Source of the DNA: Gammaproteobacteria bacterium
GTDB lineage: Bacteria > Pseudomonadota > Gammaproteobacteria > 21-64-14
DNA length: 64,000 bases
Direction: 5' to 3'
NCBI GenBank assembly: GCA_027013145.1
Contig: JALUXX010000003.1
Span: 46,525-110,524 of the forward strand
Position numbers and translations under genes: made by a program. The notes beneath the pieces are model-generated. The model worked only from the letters and a program-made list of their open reading frames with translations, had not been told where the DNA came from and searched no databases. This document shows positions 29,216 to 39,449 of the stretch, piece after piece (positions within the stretch are counted from its first letter, which is position 1; every line of letters begins with the position of its first letter).

Positions 29216-30288
29216 TTACGCCCCAAGGCCCGGCTGCGCACGGCGCCCGCCGGCCGGTCGCGATATGGCTGCTGATCTGCTGCGCGATGATCTACGCGAT
29301 GATCGTGCTCGGTGGGCTCACGCGGTTGACCGGATCAGGGCTGTCGATGGTCCATTGGAACCCGATCTTCGGTATCGTCCCGCCGATGGGTCATGCGGCC
29401 TGGGAGAAGGTCTTCACCGCCTACCAGCGCTCGCCGGAGTACCGCGACATCAACTTCGACATGGACCTCGCCGGCTTCAAGCGCATCTATTACGTCGAGT
29501 ACGCGCACCGCGTGCTCGGCCGCACGATCGGGATGGTGTTCCTCCTTCCGCTGCTGTACTTCTGGGTGCGGCGCCGGATCCCTCCGGGGCTCACCCCGCG
29601 GCTGGTCGTCCTGTTCGTGCTCGGCGGGCTGCAGGGGCTGCTCGGCTGGTACATGGTCAAGAGCGGGCTGGTGAACGTCCCGCACGTGAGCCAGTACCGG
29701 CTGACCGCGCACCTCGGTTTCGCACTCATCCTCTACGCACTCATCCTGTGGACGGCCCTCGACCTGCTGCGTCCGCGCGCCGTCGGGCCCGGGAGTCCGG
29801 CGCTACGCCGCGCCCGCCGCCTCGCGATCGCCACCGCCTGCCTGGTATACGTGACCATGCTCGCCGGCGGGTTCGTCGCCGGGCTCAAGGCCGGTTTCGC
29901 CTACAACACCTTCCCGCTCATGGACGGGCGCTGGCTGCCGCCGAATATGTTCGCGTTGCATCCCTGGTGGCGCAACCTGTTCGAGAACATCGGCACGGTG
30001 CAGTTCGATCACCGCGTCCTGGCGCTGCTCACCTTCGCGGCGGTGTGCATGGTCTGGATCGTTGCGCGCCGCGCGGCGCCCGGGCGGCGCGCGCGCATCG
30101 GTCTGCACCTGTGGTTGCTCGCGGCGTTCGTCCAGGTCGGCTTGGGTATCGCCACGCTGCTGCTGATCGTCCCCATCCCGCTCGCCTCGGCCCATCAGGC
30201 GAGCGCCGTGCTGCTGCTGACGCTGGCGATCTTCACCGTACACGCCTTGTTTCCCGCGCGGGAGGCGCGGGACGCGTCCATCGCCTGA
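29212..30288 (+). CDS. ctaA: Heme A synthase (COX15/CtaA family)
   Basis: Eight-helix membrane enzyme that oxidises heme O to heme A for aa3-type cytochrome oxidase; 358 residues. Conserved heme-ligand His regions are visible: EYAHRVLGRTIG near residue 99, LTAHLGFAL near 165, VQFDHRVLALL near 264 and SAHQASAVLLL near 326. GGLTRLTGSGLSMVHWNP near residue 27 is the family N-terminal block. ATG at 29212 overlaps the DUF3047 stop. Its presence implies an aa3-type oxidase encoded elsewhere. Confidence 0.95.
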   Translation: MITPQGPAAHGARRPVAIWLLICCAMIYAMIVLGGLTRLTGSGLSMVHWNPIFGIVPPMGHAAWEKVFTAYQRSPEYRDINFDMDLAGFKRIYYVEYAHRVLGRTIGMVFLLPLLYFWVRRRIPPGLTPRLVVLFVLGGLQGLLGWYMVKSGLVNVPHVSQYRLTAHLGFALILYALILWTALDLLRPRAVGPGSPALRRARRLAIATACLVYVTMLAGGFVAGLKAGFAYNTFPLMDGRWLPPNMFALHPWWRNLFENIGTVQFDHRVLALLTFAAVCMVWIVARRAAPGRRARIGLHLWLLAAFVQVGLGIATLLLIVPIPLASAHQASAVLLLTLAIFTVHALFPAREARDASIA

Positions 30289-30624
30289 ACCCGGCGTCGG
30301 CGGTATCGCCCGGCCGACGCCGCGGGTCGGTGCGACGTCGTTTGCATCGGGCGTCGTCGGCGGGCCAAGGCCCGCCCTACGGGCCGGGGCCGTCGATCCG
30401 GGCGACGTGATTCGGATCCGGCGTCGTCGGCGGGGCAAGCCCCGCCCTACGGGTGCCCGCATCGGCGTGTGGGGTACCGTAGGGCCGGGCTTGCCCGGCC
30501 TACCGGCCGACGACGTGGATCGGTGCGACATCGTTTGGGTTGGCGTTGTCGGCGGGGCAAGCCCCGCCCTACGGGCCGACGGCGTCGGGTGGGGTTCGGA
30601 TGGGTCGAGGGGGCGGCGCGGCGG
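30289..30624. repeat. REP-like palindrome cluster 1
   Basis: Gap of 336 bases with no gene, filled by four short GC-rich hairpins. Three are on one strand (GGCGGGGCAAGCCCCGCC and the variant GGCGGGCCAAGGCCCGCC, each followed by CTACGG). One is the opposite-handed form (GTAGGGCCGGGCTTGCCCGGCC near 30479). Text between them is also partly repeated. The cluster separates ctaA from the convergent CbiM-like gene. Confidence 0.85.
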
Positions 30625-31293
30625 TCAGGACCGGGGCGGGAGGTATCGATTCCGGTCGAAGGTCGTGACCCATTCAGGGCGATAGATCACCAGGCCGGTG
30701 ATGACCATGCCGTTGAGCACCGCCTCGGTGACGATGAGGAACGGCGCGGGGACGAGATACGCCCCCAGCACTTGCACGAACGCGCCGGTACCGCCGGCGC
30801 CGAGCAGGGCCGCCCCCGCCAGGAGACAGGCGGCCATCGACAGCGCGGCCCCGAATGCGCCGCAGACATAGAGATAGACGAACAGGTTGGGTGCAAGCCG
30901 GCGCTCGGCGAGCCGCCGCACCGCACAGGTCACCCACGCGGGCAGCACGCCCATCAGCAGGAGGTTGGCCGCAAAGGCGGACCATCCCGCCTCACCGTTG
31001 AGGCTGATGCCGACGAGGGCGGCGGCGGCGGCGACCGCGGCCAGGCGCCATCCGAACATCAATGCGACCGTCGCGATCCCAAGATAGTGGAGATGCAGAT
31101 GCGGGGGCAGGTCGGTATGCAGCCCCCAGAGCAGCATCAGGCTGACAGTGGCCCCGAGGAAGGCGTGCCGGCGCCCAGGTTCCCGCAGCCGGGTCCAGGG
31201 CGCGCGGAGGATCAGACCCGCCAGCAACGGGATCAGCAGCAGCCAGGTCGCCGCGAGCCAGGGAACGGGCAACGCCCCGGCGCCGAGATTCAC
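30625..31293 (-). CDS. CbiM-like energy-coupling-factor permease family membrane protein
   Basis: 222-residue integral membrane protein with about six helices. It resembles the CbiM/energy-coupling permease family used for cobalt or nickel uptake (HLHYLGIATVALMFGWRLA, ending PEWVTTFDRNRYLPPR). The classical N-terminal metal-binding His of CbiM/NikM (MH...) is not at the start. No CbiQ/CbiO partners lie nearby, so it may be a stand-alone branch. Start is GTG at 31293, directly before a hydrophobic helix. Confidence 0.72.
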   Translation of the reverse strand: MNLGAGALPVPWLAATWLLLIPLLAGLILRAPWTRLREPGRRHAFLGATVSLMLLWGLHTDLPPHLHLHYLGIATVALMFGWRLAAVAAAAALVGISLNGEAGWSAFAANLLLMGVLPAWVTCAVRRLAERRLAPNLFVYLYVCGAFGAALSMAACLLAGAALLGAGGTGAFVQVLGAYLVPAPFLIVTEAVLNGMVITGLVIYRPEWVTTFDRNRYLPPRS

Positions 31294-31637
31294 GTCCCGG
31301 CTCCGCCCCCGCGAGTGCGGGGTTCAGCGTATCCGATCGCAGCCGATACAGCCTTTGCCGCGATGTCGGGTCTCGTGTAGAATGAAATTTCCATCAAAAA
31401 CAATCGAGAGCGTATGCGGCGCGGCGGGAATGCCGCGCGGGGCCGGACCGCCCGACCCCGTTCGATTACGGCATCGGGCACCGGACATCGACTCACCGGG
31501 AGGCGAGCGGATGGGGGACAGCATAGCGCAGACGGCGGATCGGTACGCGCCCCCGCATCGCCACGAGGCGCGGGCCCGGCTTTCGGGTCGCGCGCACGAC
31601 ATTCGCGGTCCGGTCGCCGCGCGGATGGGGGCCGGCG
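31294..31637. other. Divergent intergenic region with candidate promoter and long leader
   Basis: 344 bases between the CbiM-like gene and the HDOD gene. A candidate plus-strand promoter lies at 31355-31383, leaving a leader of about 245 bases before the HDOD ATG. The leader starts AT-rich (AAAAACAATCG at 31396-31406) and then becomes GC-rich. No convincing small gene or riboswitch was recognised. Confidence 0.5.
31355..31383 (+). promoter_or_regulatory. Candidate promoter for the HDOD gene
   Basis: TTGCCG at 31355-31360, 17-base spacer, TAGAAT at 31378-31383. The -35 hexamer and spacer length are the same as in the Moco promoter. Confidence 0.45.
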
Positions 31638-32504
31638 ATGGGTGCGGTTGATCCGATCGAGCTGGTCGCCGCGCAGGTCCGCCTCGCCTCGTTGCCGGAG
31701 GTGGTGACCCGGGTCTGCGAGCTGATTGCGGATCCGCGCACCTCGGCTTCGGACATCGGCCAGGTCATCGGCCAGGACCCCGCGCTTGCGGCACGCCTGT
31801 TGCGTGTGGTGAACAGCCCCTTCTACGGTTTCCCCTCGAGCATCGACACGGTCTCGCGCGCGGTGACCGTGGTCGGCACCACGGAGCTGCTCGATCTCGT
31901 GCTGGCGGCCTCCGTGGTGCGCCTGTTCCCCGGGATCCCGCCCGAGTTGGTGGACATGGACGCCTTCTGGCGTCATAGCGCCTACGCCGGGGTCGTCGCG
32001 CGGGTGCTGGCGGCACGCCGGCGGATGCCCAACATCGAACGCTACTTCGTCGCCGGCCTGATCCACGATATCGGGAGCCTCGTGCTCTATCGGGCGGTCC
32101 CCGAGCAGGCCGCGCAGGCGCTCGCCCTGGCCCGCGAGCGCGAATTGCCGCTGCATCTGGCCGAGCGCGAGATCATGGGTTGCGACCACGCGGCGGTCGG
32201 CGCCGAGCTGATGCACGCCTGGAACATGCCCCCGGTGCTCGAGGAGGCGGTCGGCTGTCATCATGAACCGCAACGGGCCCACGCCTTCCCGCAGGAGACC
32301 GCGATCGTACACCTCGCCGACGTGATCAGCGGCGCGCTGGAGACGCCCGACGCGGGATCGGAACAGATTCCGCCGCTCGACCCGGAGGCCTGGGACAGCG
32401 CCGGCTTCGCCGTGGAGGCGCTGGAGTCGATCGTCACTGATGCCGATCGCCAGTTCGCCGTGGCGCGGGAATTGATCGCCCCGCTCCATCCGGAACCCGC
32501 CTGA
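31638..32504 (+). CDS. HDOD domain signalling protein
   Basis: 288-residue cytoplasmic protein made almost entirely of one HDOD domain (about residues 10-210), a catalytically inactive relative of HD phosphohydrolases used in signalling. Typical blocks are LPEVVTRVCELIADPRTSASDIGQVI, LLRVVNSPFYGFPSSIDTVSRAV and FVAGLIHDIGSLVLYR, where HD is retained as HDIG. No receiver, kinase or GGDEF domain is attached. The ATG at 31638 has no strong ribosome site but directly precedes the conserved start. Confidence 0.9.
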   Translation: MGAVDPIELVAAQVRLASLPEVVTRVCELIADPRTSASDIGQVIGQDPALAARLLRVVNSPFYGFPSSIDTVSRAVTVVGTTELLDLVLAASVVRLFPGIPPELVDMDAFWRHSAYAGVVARVLAARRRMPNIERYFVAGLIHDIGSLVLYRAVPEQAAQALALARERELPLHLAEREIMGCDHAAVGAELMHAWNMPPVLEEAVGCHHEPQRAHAFPQETAIVHLADVISGALETPDAGSEQIPPLDPEAWDSAGFAVEALESIVTDADRQFAVARELIAPLHPEPA

Positions 32505-32517
32505 ACGCGCGTAGCGC

Positions 32518-32610
32518 GTAGCCCGGATGAAGGCCGCAGGCCGTAATCCGGGGGATGACGGTGCCAAGGAACTTCCCTCCCCGGATTGCGCTGCGCTCCA
32601 TCCGGGCTAC
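32518..32610. repeat. Pair of dispersed palindromic repeats
   Basis: Two related arms: GTAGCCCGGATGAAGGCCGC at 32518 onward and GCTCCATCCGGGCTAC ending at 32610, each themselves palindromic. They belong to the same type as the repeats at 25157-25287 and fill the gap between the convergent HDOD and SPOR genes. They may act as a bidirectional terminator; no T-run follows. Confidence 0.7.
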
Positions 32611-32633
32611 ACCTTCTACATCTTCACGCGTCC

Positions 32634-33245
32634 TCAACTCTTGAGCTTCAGCAGCAGGGCCTCGACGTGGTGGCGTTTGAGCGCCGCGCGCGTGCGATTG
32701 AGGCGCTGCAGACTGTGGAACGGGCCCAGTCGCACCCGGTGCCAGGTCTCGTCGCCGTTCACGGTCACGCTCTGGATGTTGGCCTCCAGGCCGAGCAGCG
32801 CCAGCTTGGCCTTGAGGCGGTCGGCCTGGGCGTAGCTGCGGAAGGATCCCGCCTGCAGCACGTAGGTCCCGGGGGTGTCGACCTGCGGGAGCCCGTGCTC
32901 GACGGGCCCGCCGATGTCCTGGTCGGGGACCATCACCTCCATCTCCGGCAGGATGGTGTAGAAGTCGAATTTCGGCTGCGGTGCGGCCTTGGCCTCGGCT
33001 TTGGCCTTGGTCGCCGCGGCGGTTCGTTTCCCGGCGGTCGCCCGCGCGACGGGGGCGGGGCGCGAGTGCACGGGCGCCTCGACCCGCGCGGGCGGCGTGC
33101 GGCCCTCCGGGGTCGGGTAGCGCCCGCGCAGGAACACCAGCAACGCCACGAACAAACCCACCGCGAGGCCGGCGAGCATCCACACCCAGCCCGGGGCGGG
33201 CCTGCGCGGACGCGGACGCGGCGTGTTCTTGTAGTCGCGGGGCAT
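32634..33245 (-). CDS. SPOR-domain cell division-type protein
   Basis: 203-residue bitopic inner-membrane protein. A short basic cytoplasmic N-terminus (MPRDYKNTPRPRPRR) is followed by one transmembrane helix (about 19-40), a Pro/Ala/Lys-rich periplasmic linker, and a C-terminal SPOR domain (YVLQAGSFRSYAQADRLKAKL near residue 127) that would bind denuded septal peptidoglycan. The plan is that of FtsN-like proteins, but it is shorter than FtsN. It starts 9 bases after argS, in the SPOR-argS-priA arrangement common in gammaproteobacteria. Confidence 0.92.
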   Translation of the reverse strand: MPRDYKNTPRPRPRRPAPGWVWMLAGLAVGLFVALLVFLRGRYPTPEGRTPPARVEAPVHSRPAPVARATAGKRTAAATKAKAEAKAAPQPKFDFYTILPEMEVMVPDQDIGGPVEHGLPQVDTPGTYVLQAGSFRSYAQADRLKAKLALLGLEANIQSVTVNGDETWHRVRLGPFHSLQRLNRTRAALKRHHVEALLLKLKS

Positions 33246-33254
33246 CGCCGTTCG

Positions 33255-35024
33255 CTACATGGATTCCGGCGCCGAGACGCCCAGGAGCCGCAGGCCGTTG
33301 CGCAGCACCTGGCGGACCGCGAAGATGAGATTCAGCCGCGCGTCGCGCAGGCCGGCGTCGTCGACCAGGAACGGATGGGCGTTGTAGTAGGTGTGGAAGT
33401 CGTTGGCCAGCTCGCGCAGGTAGTGCGCGAGCTGGTGCGGTTCCTCGCCCAGCGCTGCGGCCTCCACCACCTCCGGATAACGGGACAGCGTGTAGAGCAC
33501 GGCCTGTTCGTGATCCTCGGTCAGGCGCGCCAGATGGTCGTTGCCGCGGGCCTCGTCGCGGTCCAGGCCTTTCTCCGCCCGTTGTTTCTCGACGCTGCAT
33601 ACGCGCGCGTGCGCGTACTGAATGTAGTAGACAGGGTTGTCCGCGGACTCGGACTTCGCCAGGTCGAGGTCGAAGTCGAGGTGCTGTTCGCACTTGCGCA
33701 TGACGTAGAAGAAACGCGCGGCGTCATTGCCGACCTCGCGGCGCAGCTCGCGCAGGGTGATGAACTCGCCAGACCGGGTCGACATCTGCACCTTCTCGCC
33801 GCCGCGGTAGAGGACCGCGAACTGTACCAGGAGCACGTCGAGGCGGTCGGGGTCCGCGCCGAGGGCCGCGAGCGCAGCCTTCACGCGCGGCACGTAGCCG
33901 TGATGGTCCGCGCCCCAGACGTCGACCAGTCGTTCGAAGCCGCGCTCGCACTTGTTCAGGTGATAGGCGACGTCGGATGCGAAGTAGGTGGTCTGCCCGT
34001 TCTCCCGCACCAGCACGCGGTCCTTGGTGTCGCCGAAGTCGGTGGAGCGGAACCAGAGCGCGCCGTCGCGCTCGTAGGTGTGACCGCCCGCCCGCAGCCG
34101 CTCGACGGCGCGCCCGACGGCGCCGTTCTCGACCAGCGAGCGTTCCGAGAACCACTCCTGGTAGACGACCCCGAACTCCTCGAGATCGCGGCGGATATCC
34201 CCCAGGATCGCACCCAGGCCGGCGTCGAACACCGTGCGGTAGCCGTCCCCTCCGAGAAGCGTCCGCGCCCGCGCGATGAGCGCGTCGATGTAGGTCTCGC
34301 GGTCGCCGCCCTCCGCCTCGTCCGCGGGCAGGTCGGCGAACACCTGCGCCGCGGGACGGCGGAAGGCGTCGCCGTGCCCGCGATGGACGTCGGCGGCGAT
34401 GTCCCAGACGTAGTCGCCCTGATAGCCGTTGGCGGGAAAGGGGACCGTCTCGCCGCACAGCTCCAGGTAGCGCAGCCACACGCTCGCGGCGAGGATGTCC
34501 ATCTGGCGTCCGGCGTCGTTGACGTAGTACTCGCGGTGCACCTGGAAGCCCACGGCTTCCAGGAGGTCGGCGACCGCTGCGCCGTAGGCGGCGCCGCGCC
34601 CGTGCCCCACGTGCAGCGGGCCGGTCGGGTTGGCGGAGACGAATTCGACCTGCACCCGCCGCCCGGCGCCCACCGTGCTGCGACCGAACGCGTCGCCGGC
34701 GCCGAGGATCTCCGGCACCAGGGCCTGGAAGGCGGTCGGGCTCATGGTGAAGTTGATGAATCCGGGTCCGGCGACGGCGACTGCGGCCACGCGCGGGTCC
34801 GGGGGGATCGCGGCGACGATCCGCTGCGCGAGTTCGCGCGGGGCGAGGTTCGCGCCGCGCGCCAGCGTCAGTGCGACGTTGCTCGCGAAATCGCCGTGGC
34901 GGCGGTCGCGGGTGCGCTCCACCGGGACCGGCCCGGCGGGAAGCTGTGCGAGTACGCCGTCGGCGTGCAGTTGCGCGAGGGCGTCGTGGAGCCTTTGCTG
35001 CAGCAGCGATTTCAATCGTTCCAC
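33255..35024 (-). CDS. argS: Arginyl-tRNA synthetase
   Basis: Class I synthetase charging tRNA-Arg; 589 residues with the GTG start at 35024. It shows the N-terminal Add-1 domain ([15 protein letters not shown]), the HIGH-type motif [13 protein letters not shown] near residue 137, and the KMSKS-equivalent region [14 protein letters not shown] near 408. The DALR anticodon-binding domain ends [10 protein letters not shown]. The frame stays open far upstream, but the family N-terminus matches [19 protein letters not shown] use and weak ribosome site make the start moderately certain. Confidence 0.95.
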   Translation of the reverse strand: MERLKSLLQQRLHDALAQLHADGVLAQLPAGPVPVERTRDRRHGDFASNVALTLARGANLAPRELAQRIVAAIPPDPRVAAVAVAGPGFINFTMSPTAFQALVPEILGAGDAFGRSTVGAGRRVQVEFVSANPTGPLHVGHGRGAAYGAAVADLLEAVGFQVHREYYVNDAGRQMDILAASVWLRYLELCGETVPFPANGYQGDYVWDIAADVHRGHGDAFRRPAAQVFADLPADEAEGGDRETYIDALIARARTLLGGDGYRTVFDAGLGAILGDIRRDLEEFGVVYQEWFSERSLVENGAVGRAVERLRAGGHTYERDGALWFRSTDFGDTKDRVLVRENGQTTYFASDVAYHLNKCERGFERLVDVWGADHHGYVPRVKAALAALGADPDRLDVLLVQFAVLYRGGEKVQMSTRSGEFITLRELRREVGNDAARFFYVMRKCEQHLDFDLDLAKSESADNPVYYIQYAHARVCSVEKQRAEKGLDRDEARGNDHLARLTEDHEQAVLYTLSRYPEVVEAAALGEEPHQLAHYLRELANDFHTYYNAHPFLVDDAGLRDARLNLIFAVRQVLRNGLRLLGVSAPESM

Positions 35025-35181
35025 CTCGTCGGCGTGGTGGGGCCCCGCCGGACGCCCGGCTGCGGAAGCGAAGTGGCGGGGGCCGCGGGCGGCGCTCGAC
35101 CGTGCCCCCATGCGCGGCGGATCATGCGGGTCTCGAAGGCGCCTATTATGCGGGAGCGCCGTCGTCTTGCAAGCGCGACGG

Positions 35182-37425
<2,244 letters not shown>

Positions 37426-37824
37426 GGCGCTCCTACTCTACACCAGCGGGCGCGCCGCCCTCCGGGGCATGGTGGCGGCGCTCCCGAGGGGCCCGAGTTA
37501 CCCACAAGAGCTGTGGAAAACTTTGTGGATGGATTCGGAAGTACCCATTGCGCGGAGGATTTTTGCGCGGCGCCACCCGTTTGACGGAGGCGGCGACGAG
37601 GTAATATTAATCAATAAAAACAATTGGAAAGCGTTTTTCCGAGGTCCGGGGTCCGATTTTGTAAGGGATTCCGCGGCAACCGTTGACCGCGGCGACGCGT
37701 TGTGCATAACCGGCGTGGGCGGCGGAAATCCGTCATCGGTTGCGCAATCCATGTCAACCGGGTTACGCCCGGGCCGTTGATGTCCTTGAAGGGTGCAATC
37801 GTTGCAACCCGAGGAGCGAAGCCG
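37426..37824. other. Intergenic region upstream of the ECF sigma locus
   Basis: 399 bases between priA and the Arg-rich protein gene. An unusually AT-rich stretch (37595-37640) sits inside high-GC DNA and carries a candidate promoter. A 118-codon open frame crosses the region but shows no family resemblance, so no gene is called. Confidence 0.5.
37581..37610 (+). promoter_or_regulatory. Candidate promoter upstream of the Arg-rich repeat protein
   Basis: TTGACG at 37581-37586, 18-base spacer, TATTAA at 37605-37610 (TAATAT at 37602 is an alternative). The start codon is about 215 bases downstream. An A-rich motif AAAAACAATTGG follows the -10. Confidence 0.4.
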
Positions 37825-38193
37825 ATGAAGATCAGAAGCCGTCTGAAGGGGGGTGCCCTGCTGGCGTACACTATGCTGGCGGCGGGGATCGTAGTGGCGC
37901 CGGCGGTGGTACGCGCCGACCCGGCCGGGCCGGGGATGCGGGCCGAGCACCGTCTGGAGCATCGCGGCGAGCGGGTCGAGCGGCGCCTCGACCGTCGCGG
38001 GGCGCGTATCGACCGGCGCTTCGACCGGCGCGCGGCGCGGGCCGCCGCCAACGGTCACGAGCGCTTCGCGCGGCACCTGGACCGTCGCGGGGACCGGATC
38101 CAGCGCCGGCTCGATCGGCGCGGCGATCGGTTCGAGCGGCGGATGGACCGCCGGGCGGAACGGGTCGAACACCGTGTCGGACGTCGCCGCTGA
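37825..38193 (+). CDS. Exported Arg-rich 11-residue-repeat protein
   Basis: 122-residue protein of unknown function. A signal peptide (MKIRSRLKGGALLAYTMLAAG..., cleavage probably near VVRA-DP) is followed by tandem 11-residue units such as RRLDRRGARID, RRLDRRGDRIQ, RRLDRRGDRFE and RRMDRRAERVE. Six units are recognisable, with an irregular ANGHERFA insertion in the middle. The periodicity predicts a long charged amphipathic helix or coiled coil. The ATG follows GAGGAGC at good spacing. It precedes the ECF sigma operon by about 70 bases and could be a target or member of it. Confidence 0.7.
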   Translation: MKIRSRLKGGALLAYTMLAAGIVVAPAVVRADPAGPGMRAEHRLEHRGERVERRLDRRGARIDRRFDRRAARAAANGHERFARHLDRRGDRIQRRLDRRGDRFERRMDRRAERVEHRVGRRR

Positions 38194-38261
38194 GGCCGGA
38201 AAGCCACACCATTCCCGCGCCGCAGGGAGCGCGGCGCGGGCCGGCGCGGGGAGGGTGATCG

Positions 38262-38807
38262 CTGAACGGCGACGGCGAGCTGGACCGCTTTCTGGCGAGT
38301 ATCGAACGCCGCGCACTGCGCATGGCCGAGTTCGCCGTCGGCGACCGGGATCAGGCACTGGACCTGGTCCAGGACGCGATGCTGCGGCTGGCTTCGCGCT
38401 ACGCGGACCGTCCGGCGCAGCAGTGGCCGCCGTTGTTCCATCGGATCCTGCAGAACCGGATCCGCGACTGGGGGCGACGCGAGGCGTTGCGCCGACGCCT
38501 CCACGGTTGGCTCGGCGGCGGTGACAACGGCGACGAGGAGCCGGGAGGGGATCCCATGGACCGGGTCGCCGATCCTGATGCGCGCGACGCGCTGGAGGCG
38601 ATGACGCAGGCCGGCGCGATGCAGGCCCTGGAGCGCGCCCTCCGGGCCCTGCCGCGCCGCCAGCAGCAGACCTTCCTGCTGCGTGCGTGGGAGGGGCTGG
38701 ACGTGGCGCAGACGGCGCGGGCGCTGGGCTGTTCGCAGGGCAGCGTGAAGACGCATTACGCCCGGGCCCTGGAGGCCCTGCGCAAGCGCCTGGAGGAGTA
38801 TCGATGA
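38262..38807 (+). CDS. ECF-type RNA polymerase sigma factor
   Basis: Sigma-70 family factor with region 2 (QALDLVQDAMLRLASRYAD, LQNRIRDWGRREALRRR) and region 4 helix-turn-helix (LPRRQQQTFLLRAWEGLDVAQTARALGC, then SQGSVKTHYARALEALRKRL). The first ATG is at 38322, giving 161 residues. That would cut off a plausible N-terminal helix, ELDRFLASIERRALRMAEFA, that reads in frame from CTG 38262 with GGGGAGG a few bases upstream. An in-frame stop lies at 38256. The CTG start is preferred tentatively (181 residues). Its stop overlaps the DUF3619-like gene start (ATGA), the usual sigma/anti-sigma coupling. Confidence 0.8.
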   Translation: MNGDGELDRFLASIERRALRMAEFAVGDRDQALDLVQDAMLRLASRYADRPAQQWPPLFHRILQNRIRDWGRREALRRRLHGWLGGGDNGDEEPGGDPMDRVADPDARDALEAMTQAGAMQALERALRALPRRQQQTFLLRAWEGLDVAQTARALGCSQGSVKTHYARALEALRKRLEEYR

Positions 38808-39166
38808 ATCCTTCGGCCGAGGAGAAGGTCTTCGTGGAGCGAGTCCGCGCGACGCTGGACGCGGGTATCGAGGGGCTCGATGCCGAAACGACCGTGCGCC
38901 TGCGCCGCGCGCGGTCGCGGGCGGTGGCGGCCGCGGGCGCGCGCCGGCGCCGCCTCGATGGTTGGGTCCCGGCCGCGGTGGCGGCGGGGGTGGTCGTGAC
39001 CGCCCTGTGGATCGGCTGGCGCGGGGCATCCGAACCGGCGGTGCCCGCGGGCTCGGCGGCGGCGCGCCTGGAGGCGGTCGATGTACTGGCGGGGAACGCC
39101 AATCTCGATCTCTATGAGAACCTGGATTTCTACGCCTGGCTCGCCCATGGTTCGGGGCACGGCTGA
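38804..39166 (+). CDS. DUF3619-like membrane protein, candidate anti-sigma factor
   Basis: 120-residue protein with a cytoplasmic N-terminal helix-rich part (EEKVFVERVRATLDAGIEGLDAETTVRLRRAR), one transmembrane helix (about 51-69, WVPAAVAAGVVVTALWIGW) and a short periplasmic end containing NLDLYENLDFYAWLA. This fits DUF3619 proteins found directly after ECF sigma genes. An anti-sigma role is inferred from topology and coupling, not demonstrated. ATG at 38804 overlaps the sigma stop; the next gene overlaps its 3' end by 20 bases. Confidence 0.75.
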   Translation: MNPSAEEKVFVERVRATLDAGIEGLDAETTVRLRRARSRAVAAAGARRRRLDGWVPAAVAAGVVVTALWIGWRGASEPAVPAGSAAARLEAVDVLAGNANLDLYENLDFYAWLAHGSGHG

Positions 39167-39449
39167 GTGTCTGGCGCTGGTGCTGGCGCTGGTCCCGGCC
39201 GCGGCGACGGCGGGCACGGACACGGACGCGGGTCGTGCGGGCGCGTCGCCGCAGCCTACCCGCCAGACGCCCGATCCGGCGCTGTTGGAGTTTCTCGGTA
39301 CCTTCCAGACGGCGGACGGGCGGTGGATCGACCCGACCCGTCTGGCGGATCCGCCGGCGTCGGGGAGCGGAGCGGCGCGCCCCGGCGGGCGCGGCGATGC
39401 GGACGGCGGGCGCGCGGAGACCGCCGGGCGAGCGGGGGCGAAGCAATGA
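39147..39449 (+). CDS. Small exported hypothetical protein of the sigma locus
   Basis: 100-residue protein with a signal peptide (MVRGTAECLALVLALVPAAATAG) and a short mature part whose only notable block is DPALLEFLGTFQTADGRWIDPTRL. The rest is Gly/Ala/Arg-rich and probably disordered. Similar LEFLGxF proteins occur between DUF3619 and DUF3106 genes, but this is from memory of the arrangement. It overlaps the gene before by 20 bases and the gene after by 4 (ATGA). Confidence 0.65.
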   Translation: MVRGTAECLALVLALVPAAATAGTDTDAGRAGASPQPTRQTPDPALLEFLGTFQTADGRWIDPTRLADPPASGSGAARPGGRGDADGGRAETAGRAGAKQ

